9,250 nucleotides of DNA from an uncultured Oscillospiraceae bacterium (lineage in GTDB: Bacteria > Bacillota > Clostridia > Oscillospirales > Ruminococcaceae), in contig UQQY01000087.1 of NCBI GenBank assembly GCA_900543295.1, forward strand, positions 1 through 9,250, read 5' to 3'. The notes beneath the pieces are model-generated. The model was given only the letters and a program-made list of their open reading frames with translations. It searched no databases and was not told the DNA's origin. Below are positions 1 to 7,089 of the stretch, piece by piece (the first letter of the stretch is position 1; each line of letters begins with the position of its first letter). Both the position numbers and the translations under genes were made by a program.

Positions 1-1601
1 TGCGTCACAATAGATTCGTCGTTTTTTTGCAGCGGCACATAAGCGCTTGTCTCATCTCTTGTGATGACTACTCCCGCGGCATGCGTGGAGGCATGCCGCG
101 GCATTCCTTCAAGCTTTTTCGCCATATCGATCAGCTCATGCGCCTGCAAATCCGTATCGTAGATCCGCTTAAATGCGGGAGAATCACGCAGCGCACTGTC
201 CAACGTTACATTCAATCCGCCAGGAATGGCCTTGGCGATCACATCCCCTGCCTGATAGGACATGCCAAGCGCACGCGCCACATCGCGCACCACGCCCTTT
301 GCCGCCATCGTACCAAACGTGATAATCTGTGCGACATGATCGCTTCCATACTTCCGGACAACATAATCAATGACAAGCTGACGCTTTTCCACGCAAAAAT
401 CAATATCAAAATCCGGCATACTGACGCGCTCCGGATTTAAGAAGCGTTCAAACAGCAAATTATAGCGCATGGGATCGATATTCGTAATGCCAATGGAGTA
501 AGCGGCAATGCTTCCTGCACCGGAACCTCTTCCCGGGCCGACCGGAATATCGTGCTCCTTTGCATAGCGGACAAAATCCCATACGATCAGAAAGTAATCT
601 ACATATCCCATTTTTTTGATAACCGAAAGCTCATAGCGCAAACGCTTTTCATACTCCTCCGGCGGATTTTTTCCATAGCGCTTTCTTAATCCGCGGAAGC
701 ACAGATTCTCAAAATAGGCCGCATTATCTGTAACGCCCTCAATAGTAAAACGCGGCAGCTTGGTCACGCCGAACTCGAAGTCGAAATCGCACTGCTCCGC
801 AATTTGTACGGTGTTGGAAAGCGCATTCTCAAAACGACTGAACAGAGTCTGCATTTCATCGGCAGATTTCACATAGAACTCCTCAGTCGGGAATTCGAGC
901 GCATTTCCCTGTCCAAGCACCGTGTTGGTCTGGATGCACATCAGCACAGCCTGCGCTTTGGCATCTTCTTTTTCAAGGTAATGACAATCGTTCGTCGCTA
1001 CCATCGAGATGGAAAGCTCTTTTGAAAGACGCGCAATATAAGGAAGAATCCGGCGCTGATCTTCGATACCATGATCCTGTAACTCAAGATAATAATCTTC
1101 ACCAAATATACCCTTATAAAAAGAAGCGGCTTCTTTGGCTTTTTCATAATCAGAAGCAGTCAGCGCGCGCGCTACCTCGCCCGCCAGACAGGCAGAAAGG
1201 CAGATAAGCCCTTCATGATGCTGCTTCAAGAGCGCGCGATCGATGCGCGGCCGATTATAAAAACCATCGATATAGCCAAGAGAGACAAGCTTAATCAGGT
1301 TTTGATATCCCGTTTTGTTCTTGCACAGCAATACCAAATGATAGGGACTGCTGTCGACCTTGTGTACTTTATCAAACCGCGTACGCAGCGCAACATAGAC
1401 CTCGCAGCCGATAATCGGTTTAATACCCGCCTTTTTACATGCTTTGTAAAAGGCAATAACGCCGTACATATTGCCATGATCGGTAATGGCGACCGCTTTT
1501 TGGCCAAGCGCTTTGATCCGATCGACCAAACGGTCTATTACACAGGCTCCATCCAAAAGGCTGTATTCCGTGTGCAGGTGCAGATGTACAAAATCCTGCA
1601 T
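1..1601 (-). CDS. dnaE: DNA polymerase III alpha subunit, DnaE type (N-terminal 533 residues, cut by left window edge)
   Basis: This is the N-terminal half of the C-family replicative polymerase; the frame is open from 1601 to the window edge with no stop. The PHP domain comes first, with HLHLHTEYSLLDG at residues 6-18, ITDHGNMYG at 39-47, a CEV motif near 66-68, SACLAG near 136-141 and TNDCHY at 203-208. The palm follows: GPGRGSGAGS at about 355-364, then PDFDIDF at 396-402, which carries two catalytic aspartates of the family. The visible end includes a MPRHASTHAAGV stretch, typical of DnaE. The ATG start has a very strong AAAGGAGGAGGT site (1605-1616). It is the last visible gene of the murB-rapZ-whiA-dnaE operon, 22 nt after whiA. 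It is DnaE rather than PolC, because there is no inserted DEDD exonuclease and the PHP domain is at the extreme N-terminus. Domain assignments are recognised by motif; PHP activity is inference. Confidence 0.97.
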   Translation of the reverse strand, partial: MQDFVHLHLHTEYSLLDGACVIDRLVDRIKALGQKAVAITDHGNMYGVIAFYKACKKAGIKPIIGCEVYVALRTRFDKVHKVDSSPYHLVLLCKNKTGYQNLIKLVSLGYIDGFYNRPRIDRALLKQHHEGLICLSACLAGEVARALTASDYEKAKEAASFYKGIFGEDYYLELQDHGIEDQRRILPYIARLSKELSISMVATNDCHYLEKEDAKAQAVLMCIQTNTVLGQGNALEFPTEEFYVKSADEMQTLFSRFENALSNTVQIAEQCDFDFEFGVTKLPRFTIEGVTDNAAYFENLCFRGLRKRYGKNPPEEYEKRLRYELSVIKKMGYVDYFLIVWDFVRYAKEHDIPVGPGRGSGAGSIAAYSIGITNIDPMRYNLLFERFLNPERVSMPDFDIDFCVEKRQLVIDYVVRKYGSDHVAQIITFGTMAAKGVVRDVARALGMSYQAGDVIAKAIPGGLNVTLDSALRDSPAFKRIYDTDLQAHELIDMAKKLEGMPRHASTHAAGVVITRDETSAYVPLQKNDESIVT

Positions 1602-1623
1602 CTTACCTCCTCCTTTCTATATA

Positions 1624-2529
1624 TCACTCGTCCGACAGCTCGTCCGCAATTTTCGCAAGCCGGGCAAGCCGGTGATTCATTCCGCTCCTGCTGACCGAAC
1701 CATTTGAAAGCACGCAAAGCTCAGACAGCGTTGCATCAGGATTGGCAAGGCGCAAAAGCGCAGCCTCCTGCAAGGGAATCGGCAAACCGTCCAGACCGAT
1801 GGTGTCCTTTATCTTTTTGATTTTCTGAATCTGGAACAAAGAGGCGTTCACGGTCTTCTCGATATTTGCTGTTTCACAGTTTACGATGCGGTTTGCATTG
1901 TTTCGCAGCTCTTTTTCAATTTTCAGATTCATCATTTCCATCGCACTGTGCGCTGCGCCCATTCTTGTCAGTGTGTCCTCTATTACATTGCTCTCTTTCG
2001 CATAGACAATCGGCTGTGCGCCGCGCAAACTGGTACGATAGGACAAACCACATACAAAAAGAAGCGCAGCCAATTCTTCGGCAAGCTGTTGCGTTGGCGC
2101 GCGGAATTCCAAGTGATACTCTTTGAGCGGATTTGACATCGTACCGCATGCCAGATAAGCGCCGCGCAAAAATGCGCCCACACAGCAGGGATTTGGGAAA
2201 AAACGGTGTAAAATTTCGTTTCCAGGTATATGAAATTGAGACAGAAGTCGTGCAGCGTCATCCGAATGATCCACTGACACCGTATATACCGGACGATGCG
2301 TTCGATCCCGCAGGTCCGGCTCTTTAATCGTTAAAATTGCGCCGGTTAGTTCAATGGTATACAAAACAAAGAGATCTGCTGCCTCTCTGCTCTCTGTTGT
2401 AAATGTAATGGTGTTTTCCTTTCCATCGTTTTCAAACAAGATCATAGCGTAAAGGGATGCGCCTATACAGAAACTGCATCCATGTTTTTGTGCACACAAT
2501 TCTTTTTTTACATTGGATGAGAATGACAT
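1624..2529 (-). CDS. whiA: DNA-binding protein WhiA
   Basis: WhiA is a conserved Gram-positive DNA-binding protein, a sporulation regulator in Streptomyces and linked to division and chromosome segregation in Bacillus. This copy has 301 residues, near the usual length. It begins MSFSSNVKKELC, the family's typical N-terminus. A degenerate LAGLIDADG homing-endonuclease-like fold is marked by FLRGAYLACGT (residues 120-130). The hallmark NRIVNCETANIEKTV is at 213-227. A C-terminal helix-turn-helix spans about 255-295 (LRLANPDATLSEL, then SGMNHRLARL). I chose ATG 2529 over the in-frame ATG at 2544, because only 2529 has a purine-rich site (GGGGG, 6 nt spacing) and it matches the family start. It lies 14 nt after rapZ and 22 nt before dnaE. 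The yvcK gene common between rapZ and whiA is missing. Confidence 0.96.
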   Translation of the reverse strand: MSFSSNVKKELCAQKHGCSFCIGASLYAMILFENDGKENTITFTTESREAADLFVLYTIELTGAILTIKEPDLRDRTHRPVYTVSVDHSDDAARLLSQFHIPGNEILHRFFPNPCCVGAFLRGAYLACGTMSNPLKEYHLEFRAPTQQLAEELAALLFVCGLSYRTSLRGAQPIVYAKESNVIEDTLTRMGAAHSAMEMMNLKIEKELRNNANRIVNCETANIEKTVNASLFQIQKIKKIKDTIGLDGLPIPLQEAALLRLANPDATLSELCVLSNGSVSRSGMNHRLARLAKIADELSDE

Positions 2530-2543
2530 AGAATGCCCCCACA

Positions 2544-3404
2544 TCAGTTTTTCGCAATATCGCGGTGGTTGACGGAAACGCTTAGCTCCTGCTCGCTCAG
2601 ATGTGCATAAAGACGTTCGGCAAATGTTACGGAGCGGTGCTTCCCTCCGGTGCAGCCAAAAGCCACCGTCAATTGACTTTTTCCTTCTTTCTGATACAAC
2701 GGGATCAGAAAATCAATTAAATCTGTAATTTTTTGAAGCAACTCGACCGACTGCGGCCATGCCATAACATATTCGCTGACGTCCGTGGTCAGTCCGGTCT
2801 TATGTTTCAGAGAATCGATGTAAAATGGATTTGGCAAACAGCGCACGTCGAATACAAGATCAGCTTCAGCCGGAGAACCATATTTAAATCCAAAGGACAT
2901 GGCGTTGATCCGCATCGAACGCTTGGGATCCTCCAGAAACATTGTATTGATCCGCTCTCTGAACTGGGAAAGCGACATTGCCGACGTATTGATTAAATAG
3001 TCCGCGCGCGCCCGAAACGGAATCAAAAGCCTGCGCTCCTGAACGATAGCCTTTTCAAGCGACCCATCCGCGCTGTCTATGAGCGGGTGACGGCGTCTGG
3101 TTTCTTTAAAGCGGCGCAGCAGGACAAGATCGCTGCAATCAAGAAAAAGAAGCTTATACGGAATATTCAACTCCTTCATCAAATCGAGTTCCGACTGAAA
3201 ATCTTCAAACAGGATACCGCCGCGCACATCGGAGACAACGGCAACCTTAGACATGCGTCCGCCGGACTGCAGCGCAATTTCAGCAAAACGGGAAATCAGC
3301 TTCGGCGGCATATTGTCTACACAGAAAAAGCCAATATCCTCAAGCGCGTCTACTGTTCGGGATTTCCCTGCGCCGGAAAGGCCGGTTACAATCAAAAAGT
3401 CCAT
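2544..3404 (-). CDS. rapZ: RapZ/YvcJ family nucleotide-binding protein (RNase adapter family)
   Basis: This cytoplasmic P-loop protein belongs to the RapZ/YvcJ family. In E. coli RapZ is an adapter that steers RNase E to the GlmZ small RNA and so tunes glucosamine-6-phosphate synthesis. In Bacillus YvcJ is a nucleotide-hydrolysing protein with a less defined role. The protein has 286 residues, the family's normal length. The Walker A motif GLSGAGKS is at residues 8-15, directly after the start, as is typical. The conserved C-terminal domain carries GCTGGKHRSV near 251-260 and ends in SVNHRDI. ATG 3404 has a GAGGAG site about 9 nt upstream. The gene starts 13 nt inside the end of murB, which suggests translational coupling. 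The Gram-negative RNA function should not be assumed here. Confidence 0.95.
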   Translation of the reverse strand: MDFLIVTGLSGAGKSRTVDALEDIGFFCVDNMPPKLISRFAEIALQSGGRMSKVAVVSDVRGGILFEDFQSELDLMKELNIPYKLLFLDCSDLVLLRRFKETRRRHPLIDSADGSLEKAIVQERRLLIPFRARADYLINTSAMSLSQFRERINTMFLEDPKRSMRINAMSFGFKYGSPAEADLVFDVRCLPNPFYIDSLKHKTGLTTDVSEYVMAWPQSVELLQKITDLIDFLIPLYQKEGKSQLTVAFGCTGGKHRSVTFAERLYAHLSEQELSVSVNHRDIAKN

Positions 3405-4321
3405 GGCATACTCTCCTCAGGCAAAAATCCGAGCGGAATCACTTCGCATGAGAGCTGAAATCCTGTTTTCAGCTTCACTGTTTTCTGCACTGTCTGAATC
3501 AGAGCTGTGATGTCCGCCGCAGTTGCATGATCTTCGTTTACTATGAAACCGCCGTGCTTTTCACTTATGCGCGCGCCGCCGATCCCATATCCCTTCAGTC
3601 CGCACTGTTCGATCAGCGCTGCCGCATAAGCGCCTTTCGGACGTTTAAAGGTACTGCCGGCGCTCGGCTTATCCAATGGCTGCTTTGATGTGCGCCGTGT
3701 GATATAATCGTCCATTTTCGCTTTAATCTCTTCACTTCTCGTCTGTTTCAGTGAAAACACAGCCTCCAGAATGACATACCCTGATCCGGTGAAAAGGCTG
3801 CGCCGGTAAGAAAGCTCCAATTTGTCAGCCGTCAAGGTGCATACTTTTCCGTGTCCATCCAAAAAAGTGCAGGACTCAATAATATCCGAAATTTCGCCTC
3901 CATAGGCGCCTGCGTTCATATATACGGCGCCGCCGACGCTTCCCGGTATCCCCCATGCGAATTCTGCGCCGCTCAAGCCGTTTTCTAACGCAAAGGAGCA
4001 GAACTTTGAAAGGGAAACACCTGCTCCGCATCGAATCCGCGTTCCCTCGCAGGAAAGCCGGCGCATTCGCTCCGTCATAATCAGTATGCCCGAATATCCT
4101 CTGTCCGAAGCTAAAATATTAGAGCCGTTTCCTAAAACAAAATACGGGGCATGCTCTTCATTCAGGATTGCAAGGACAGACGAACACTCCGTCGCATTTT
4201 CCGGAAAAACAGCGAGCGGGCATTTCCCTCCTACGCGGAATGTAGTATACTGAGAAAGCGGAAGATTCTCCTCAAAAGCAATCCCCAGCTTTTTTACTCT
4301 TTCAATCAATGATTCGGTCAT
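3392..4321 (-). CDS. murB: UDP-N-acetylenolpyruvoylglucosamine reductase MurB
   Basis: MurB is a cytoplasmic FAD enzyme that reduces UDP-GlcNAc-enolpyruvate with NADPH to UDP-MurNAc, the second committed step of peptidoglycan precursor synthesis. The protein has 309 residues, right for the short Gram-positive form. FAD-domain motifs include YTTFRVGG (25-32), LGNGSN (63-68) and GIPGSVGGAVYMNAGAYGG (124-142). SYRRS (171-175) holds the conserved arginine region. GSTFKRP (222-228) carries the catalytic serine, and CEV near 292-294 carries the C-terminal glutamate, so the active site looks complete. The ATG start has AGAGGA a few bases upstream. It is the first gene of the minus-strand operon and overlaps rapZ by 13 nt. 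A sigma-A-like promoter lies about 34 nt upstream. Confidence 0.97.
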   Translation of the reverse strand: MTESLIERVKKLGIAFEENLPLSQYTTFRVGGKCPLAVFPENATECSSVLAILNEEHAPYFVLGNGSNILASDRGYSGILIMTERMRRLSCEGTRIRCGAGVSLSKFCSFALENGLSGAEFAWGIPGSVGGAVYMNAGAYGGEISDIIESCTFLDGHGKVCTLTADKLELSYRRSLFTGSGYVILEAVFSLKQTRSEEIKAKMDDYITRRTSKQPLDKPSAGSTFKRPKGAYAAALIEQCGLKGYGIGGARISEKHGGFIVNEDHATAADITALIQTVQKTVKLKTGFQLSCEVIPLGFLPEESMPWTF

Positions 4322-4333
4322 GTTGGTTCCTCT

Positions 4334-4362
4334 TTGCTTCTTTTCTTATTTTCTATTATACT
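4334..4362 (+). promoter_or_regulatory. Sigma-A-type promoter of the radical-SAM gene
   Basis: On the plus strand TTGCTT (4334-4339) and TATACT (4357-4362) are 17 nt apart, placing the start of transcription near 4369 and the leader at about 65 nt. The -10 overlaps the -10 of the murB promoter by four bases (4357-4360). Each match is five of six or better at the -10, and weaker at the -35. Confidence 0.55.
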
Positions 4363-4383
4363 TTATGCAGAGAAAAAGCGCAA
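4355..4383 (-). promoter_or_regulatory. Sigma-A-type promoter of the murB-rapZ-whiA-dnaE operon
   Basis: On the minus strand a -35 TTGCGC (4378-4383) and a perfect -10 TATAAT (4355-4360) are separated by 17 nt. The predicted transcript start is near 4348, leaving a leader of roughly 27 nt before murB. The -10 bases are shared with an oppositely oriented promoter. Assignment is by consensus match only. Confidence 0.7.
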
Positions 4384-4432
4384 ATACTTCCTTATACAAA
4401 AACAAGAACTTGTGAACACCAGGAGGTGTATG

Positions 4433-5401
4433 ATGATGGAACGTTACCCTGGCGGAAAGCATTATCTCACCTATGATACGGCAATGAAGCGGCGGTTTGG
4501 TAAAAAGATTATCAAGCTTTCGCTGAACGCCGGTTTTACCTGCCCAAATCGCGACGGCAGCAAGGGAACGGGAGGATGTATCTTCTGTACCGCGTCCGGA
4601 AGCGGTGATTTCTCCGGAAACGCTATGGATTCGATTCCTGTTCAGCTTTAAAAAGAGGCGGAGCGAATGCACAGCAAATGGCCGGAACACAGTGCCTATA
4701 TTGCCTATTTTCAGGCCAATACCAACACCTATACAACTGCTCAAACGCTTTCTGAAAAATGCGCAGAGGCACTGCGTTTTCCCGGCGTTGTGGGGATTAC
4801 GCTTGCAACACGGGCAGATTGTCTTTCAACGGACATGCTCGATTATCTGTCTGCTCTGTCGAAGGAGACCTTTTTAACGGTCGAGCTCGGTCTTCAAACA
4901 ATCCATGACCACACGGCCCGTCTTTTAAACCGCGGTCATACTCTCGCCGATTTTTTGTCCGGATACGCCGCTTTACAAAAGCGGAACATTCCTGTCACCG
5001 TACATTTGATAAACGGCCTTCCCGGCGAGAATGAACAGGATATGCTGCAAAGCGCCCGTTTAACGGCATCGCTGCACCCCTCGGGCGTCAAGCTTCATAT
5101 GCTGCATATTATGGAGAATACTCCGCTTGCAGTGCTTTACCGAAAGAATCCGTTTCCTTTGCTCACACGTGATGCGTATGTCTCTCTGGTCTGCCGCCAG
5201 ATTGCGATGTTCTCTCCAAATACGGTGATCGAACGCGTTACCGGAGACGGGGACAGCCGCTTTCTGATTGCGTCGGACTGGACGCGTGCCAAACGCGGTG
5301 TGCTTGGCGCGATTGACCGTTATCTGCGCGATCACAGTCTCTATGAAGACGATCTTTCTAATCCCAACAATGGATTCGCATGTCACCTATCCAATGAATA
5401 G
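4433..5401 (+). pseudogene. YtqA/YhcC-type (TIGR01212) radical SAM protein interrupted by an in-frame TAA
   Basis: The coding frame matches the TIGR01212 radical SAM family (B. subtilis YtqA, E. coli YhcC), iron-sulfur enzymes with an Elp3-like core whose substrate is not established. Numbering from ATG 4433, the cluster ligands are C37, C49 and C52 in CPNRDGSKGTGGCIFC. An in-frame TAA at 4649-4651 is codon 73. The same frame then continues without a shift: ERMHSKWP, AYFQANTNTY, GITLATRADC, VELGLQT, INGLPGE and the C-terminal GDG and GVLGAIDRYL motifs, to TAG at 5401. Aligned to family members from memory, TAA replaces one ordinary residue in QFxxxKxRM, with no gain or loss. Total length (about 322 codons) is normal. 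AGGAGG at 4421-4426 supports a start at 4433 or 4436. It may be a recent nonsense mutation, a sequencing error, or two polypeptides made by restart at 4667. Stop-codon reassignment is unlikely, since neighbouring genes end normally at TAA. Confidence 0.8.
4655..4669 (+). promoter_or_regulatory. Possible translation restart site after the internal TAA
   Basis: GAGGCGGAG at 4655-4663 lies just before an ATG at 4667-4669, 15 nt beyond the internal stop. This could allow ribosomes ending at 4651 to restart and make the 244-residue C-terminal part, which lacks the cluster cysteines. The purine run is also simply the coding sequence for a conserved helix (KEAERM), so its role as a ribosome site is only a possibility. 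Confidence 0.3.
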
Positions 5402-5460
5402 AGAGGAAAAAACAGGGCATACTCCTTTTGAAAAAATCGATGGAAAGGATCAGATTCCCT

Positions 5461-5637
5461 ATGACCTCACATGAACTCTACGCCATTGACGACACGCTTC
5501 GCTTTGAACAGATGCTAATTCAAAAGTATCAGCACTACAGCGCCTCCTGCAACGATCAGCAGTTAAAAATGGCGCTTGAAAAGATTGCGGCCAAGCACGC
5601 CTTGCAGTACGAACAAATGCTGCGAAAATTAAACTGA
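5461..5637 (+). CDS. Small ferritin-like, spore-coat-type protein (putative)
   Basis: This 58-residue protein is predicted to be almost wholly helical. It begins with a short helix (SHELYAIDDTLRFEQMLIQKY), then has a turn with CNDQQLK and a second helix ending HALQYEQMLRKLN. Two helices with spaced E, H and Y residues resemble the small ferritin-like proteins annotated as spore coat proteins in Clostridia, where a similar Q-L-K/HxxxYxxxL pattern recurs. This is recognition by pattern, not by a search. I preferred ATG 5461, which has GGAAAGGAT about 12 nt upstream and fits the expected length. ATG 5440 or TTG 5428 would add 7 or 11 residues but have poorer sites. It follows the radical-SAM gene by 59 nt and precedes another small helical gene by 14 nt, so the three are probably cotranscribed. 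Confidence 0.6.
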   Translation: MTSHELYAIDDTLRFEQMLIQKYQHYSASCNDQQLKMALEKIAAKHALQYEQMLRKLN

Positions 5638-5651
5638 CCGGAGGAAAAAAT

Positions 5652-5915
5652 ATGGCCTCACAAACAGAACGGCTCCAAAACCATACGCAGGTTTTACAGG
5701 AGTTTTTGTCATTAGAAAAATATCTTCTGTTGCAGTTCGCTCATCTGGCCTGCATCTGTGAAGACCAAACCCTGCCGGACGAGATGTTAAACGATCAAAT
5801 GATCGCTCTTTTTGATTTGAAAAAAGAAGCAGACAGCCGGCTTGGAAGACGAAATGCAGAGGCAGATAAACATTCGATCCAATCGGTCCTCAGTTGCTTT
5901 CCGACGAAACCGTAA
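5652..5915 (+). CDS. Small helical protein, possible ferritin-like partner of the preceding gene
   Basis: I do not recognise this 87-residue protein with certainty. A GGAGG site 7 nt before ATG 5652 makes translation credible. Residues 5-65 are predicted helical in two stretches separated by CICEDQTLPDE (34-44). The first helix carries EFLSLEKYLLLQF, like the E..L..KYL pattern of ferritin-like spore coat proteins. The tail (66-87) is polar and then loses helical character, ending CFPTKP. Three cysteines are present (34, 36, 82). It sits 14 nt after the first small ferritin-like gene; in Clostridia such genes often come in pairs, which favours a structural role in the spore. The last 26 nt overlap the 3' end of yqfD on the other strand, so the final 8 residues may be a recent extension. 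It ends at a normal TAA. Confidence 0.55.
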   Translation: MASQTERLQNHTQVLQEFLSLEKYLLLQFAHLACICEDQTLPDEMLNDQMIALFDLKKEADSRLGRRNAEADKHSIQSVLSCFPTKP

Positions 5916-7089
5916 ACTCCTGCATAGTGACCTCAGCCTGTTTGGCAATATCCTTTTCTGCTGTGTATTGAACCGTCATGCTGAGGATTCCCTGCCTGCT
6001 GGAGAAACGCTCCTCACGGGCGAGAATGGCGCAGTCAGACAGCTCCTGTACCTCATATTGAGAAAACGCGCGGCGAAGAATCTCTTCGCCGTTTTCTTTT
6101 GCCGTTTTTTCATCCACTTCTGTATAATATCGCTTTGTGCAGGTTGTAATGCCAATCGGAAAGGTCTTTTGAAAAAACGTCAGCGGACTTTCCGTCCACT
6201 CTTCCTCATAGTCACCCTCCGGCTCGTTCGGAAAAGAAAGCGGTATTTTGAGACCAAAGCAATAGAAAAACCGGCGCTTCGTTACTTCTCCGGTTTCCTG
6301 TTTTGCCACCTCGTCTAGATCAATGGAAATGGTTTTTTCAAAAAAAACCTCCGCAATAATTTTAGCTTCCGCATGTACCAGCATTTCCTGCCCCTTTTTC
6401 GTCTGATAATGGCCGTGCACCAGAATTTCTCCCTGCTGTACGGCATATCCGGGTCCTGTAGTCTCTTCCCCTTCATATACCTCAATGGCGCGTATGACGC
6501 CGTCTGCCTCGGCAACAATGTCGCAGGGTTCATCCGATTGAATCTGCGGTGCAATCTCCCGTTCGGCAACAATGGCTTCGACACGGCTTCCATAGCGATT
6601 TAAGGTAATAAAACTCAATTGCGGCAGCTTGAGCATGACCTCCTCGCAAACCATGCGCAAATCTGTATTTGGCAAAAATGTCATCTGTGTAAGCCCTTCC
6701 TCCTCCAGTACTGAAAGAATGGCTTCATCTGTCAAAATACGATTTCCGCGCACATCGATTGTCCACAGAAACGACTGTGAAAAAAGCAAAAGAAGCAATA
6801 CGATCAGCAGCATGCACGGCAGCATAAACCGCAGTTTATGCCGCCGTAAAATACGCGGAAGGCCCTTTTCCCGCTCTTTTTTCACTGTTACGCCATACTC
6901 CTGCGCAAGCTCTTCTATCTGAGAAAATTCCCTTAACAGACAGCGCGCTGATATGCCGGTTTCCGTCGCCGATATATCGAAAAGCACAAGCTCCTCTTTT
7001 CCGCAGCGTGCAATCAGTCGTTCCGGCGAACCGTTTTCAGCCGAAAAAGAAATTGTCCCCTTTGCAAAACGCAGTATTTGTCCGATCAT
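5890..7089 (-). CDS. yqfD: Sporulation protein YqfD
   Basis: YqfD is a membrane-anchored sporulation protein found in endospore formers; in B. subtilis yqfC and yqfD belong to the sigma-E (mother-cell) regulon. The protein has 399 residues, the usual family length. A soluble N-terminal part (1-85) with AQEYGVTVKKEREKGLP (62-78) precedes a basic RRHKLR and one membrane helix at about 89-109. Then comes the characteristic extracytoplasmic part starting with WTIDVRGNRILTDEAIL (109-125), a segment like the FtsQ/POTRA fold. GDY and SPLTFF appear near 292-306, followed by KRYYTEVDEKTAKENGEEIL (319-338). I chose ATG 7089, not upstream ATG codons, because it overlaps the yqfC stop as ATGA and matches the family start MIGQILRF. 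The 3' end overlaps a convergent small gene by 26 nt. No phoH gene follows, although phoH commonly does. Confidence 0.93.
   Translation of the reverse strand: MIGQILRFAKGTISFSAENGSPERLIARCGKEELVLFDISATETGISARCLLREFSQIEELAQEYGVTVKKEREKGLPRILRRHKLRFMLPCMLLIVLLLLLFSQSFLWTIDVRGNRILTDEAILSVLEEEGLTQMTFLPNTDLRMVCEEVMLKLPQLSFITLNRYGSRVEAIVAEREIAPQIQSDEPCDIVAEADGVIRAIEVYEGEETTGPGYAVQQGEILVHGHYQTKKGQEMLVHAEAKIIAEVFFEKTISIDLDEVAKQETGEVTKRRFFYCFGLKIPLSFPNEPEGDYEEEWTESPLTFFQKTFPIGITTCTKRYYTEVDEKTAKENGEEILRRAFSQYEVQELSDCAILAREERFSSRQGILSMTVQYTAEKDIAKQAEVTMQEFTVSSESN
6071..6110 (+). terminator. Intrinsic-terminator-like hairpin (plus strand) inside yqfD
   Basis: A perfect 9-bp stem CGGCGAAGA/TCTTCGCCG (6071-6079 and 6083-6091) closes a three-base loop. 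It is followed directly by TTTTCTTTT and, after GCC, by six more T. The direction suits the transcript of the radical-SAM and small helical genes, ending about 155 nt past the last stop. The same bases encode GEEILRR in yqfD on the other strand, so chance is possible. Confidence 0.5.

Noticed and set aside
27..440. Plus-strand open frame of 137 codons opposite the dnaE palm
   Set aside because: The minus strand here encodes PDFDIDF and other catalytic DnaE motifs without a stop; the plus frame is codon-aligned shadow.
1215..1694. Plus-strand open frame of 159 codons opposite dnaE and the end of whiA
   Set aside because: It lies antisense to clear DnaE and WhiA coding sequence, has no recognisable domain and no ribosome site; codon shadow.
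4334..4432. Upstream extension of the radical-SAM frame to 4334
   Set aside because: It would begin at a TTG inside the promoter; AGGAGG at 4421-4426 and the family start support 4433 or 4436.
4649..4651. Stop-codon reassignment (TAA read as an amino acid)
   Set aside because: mutS2 and the second small helical gene end at TAA in proper places, so the standard code is in use.
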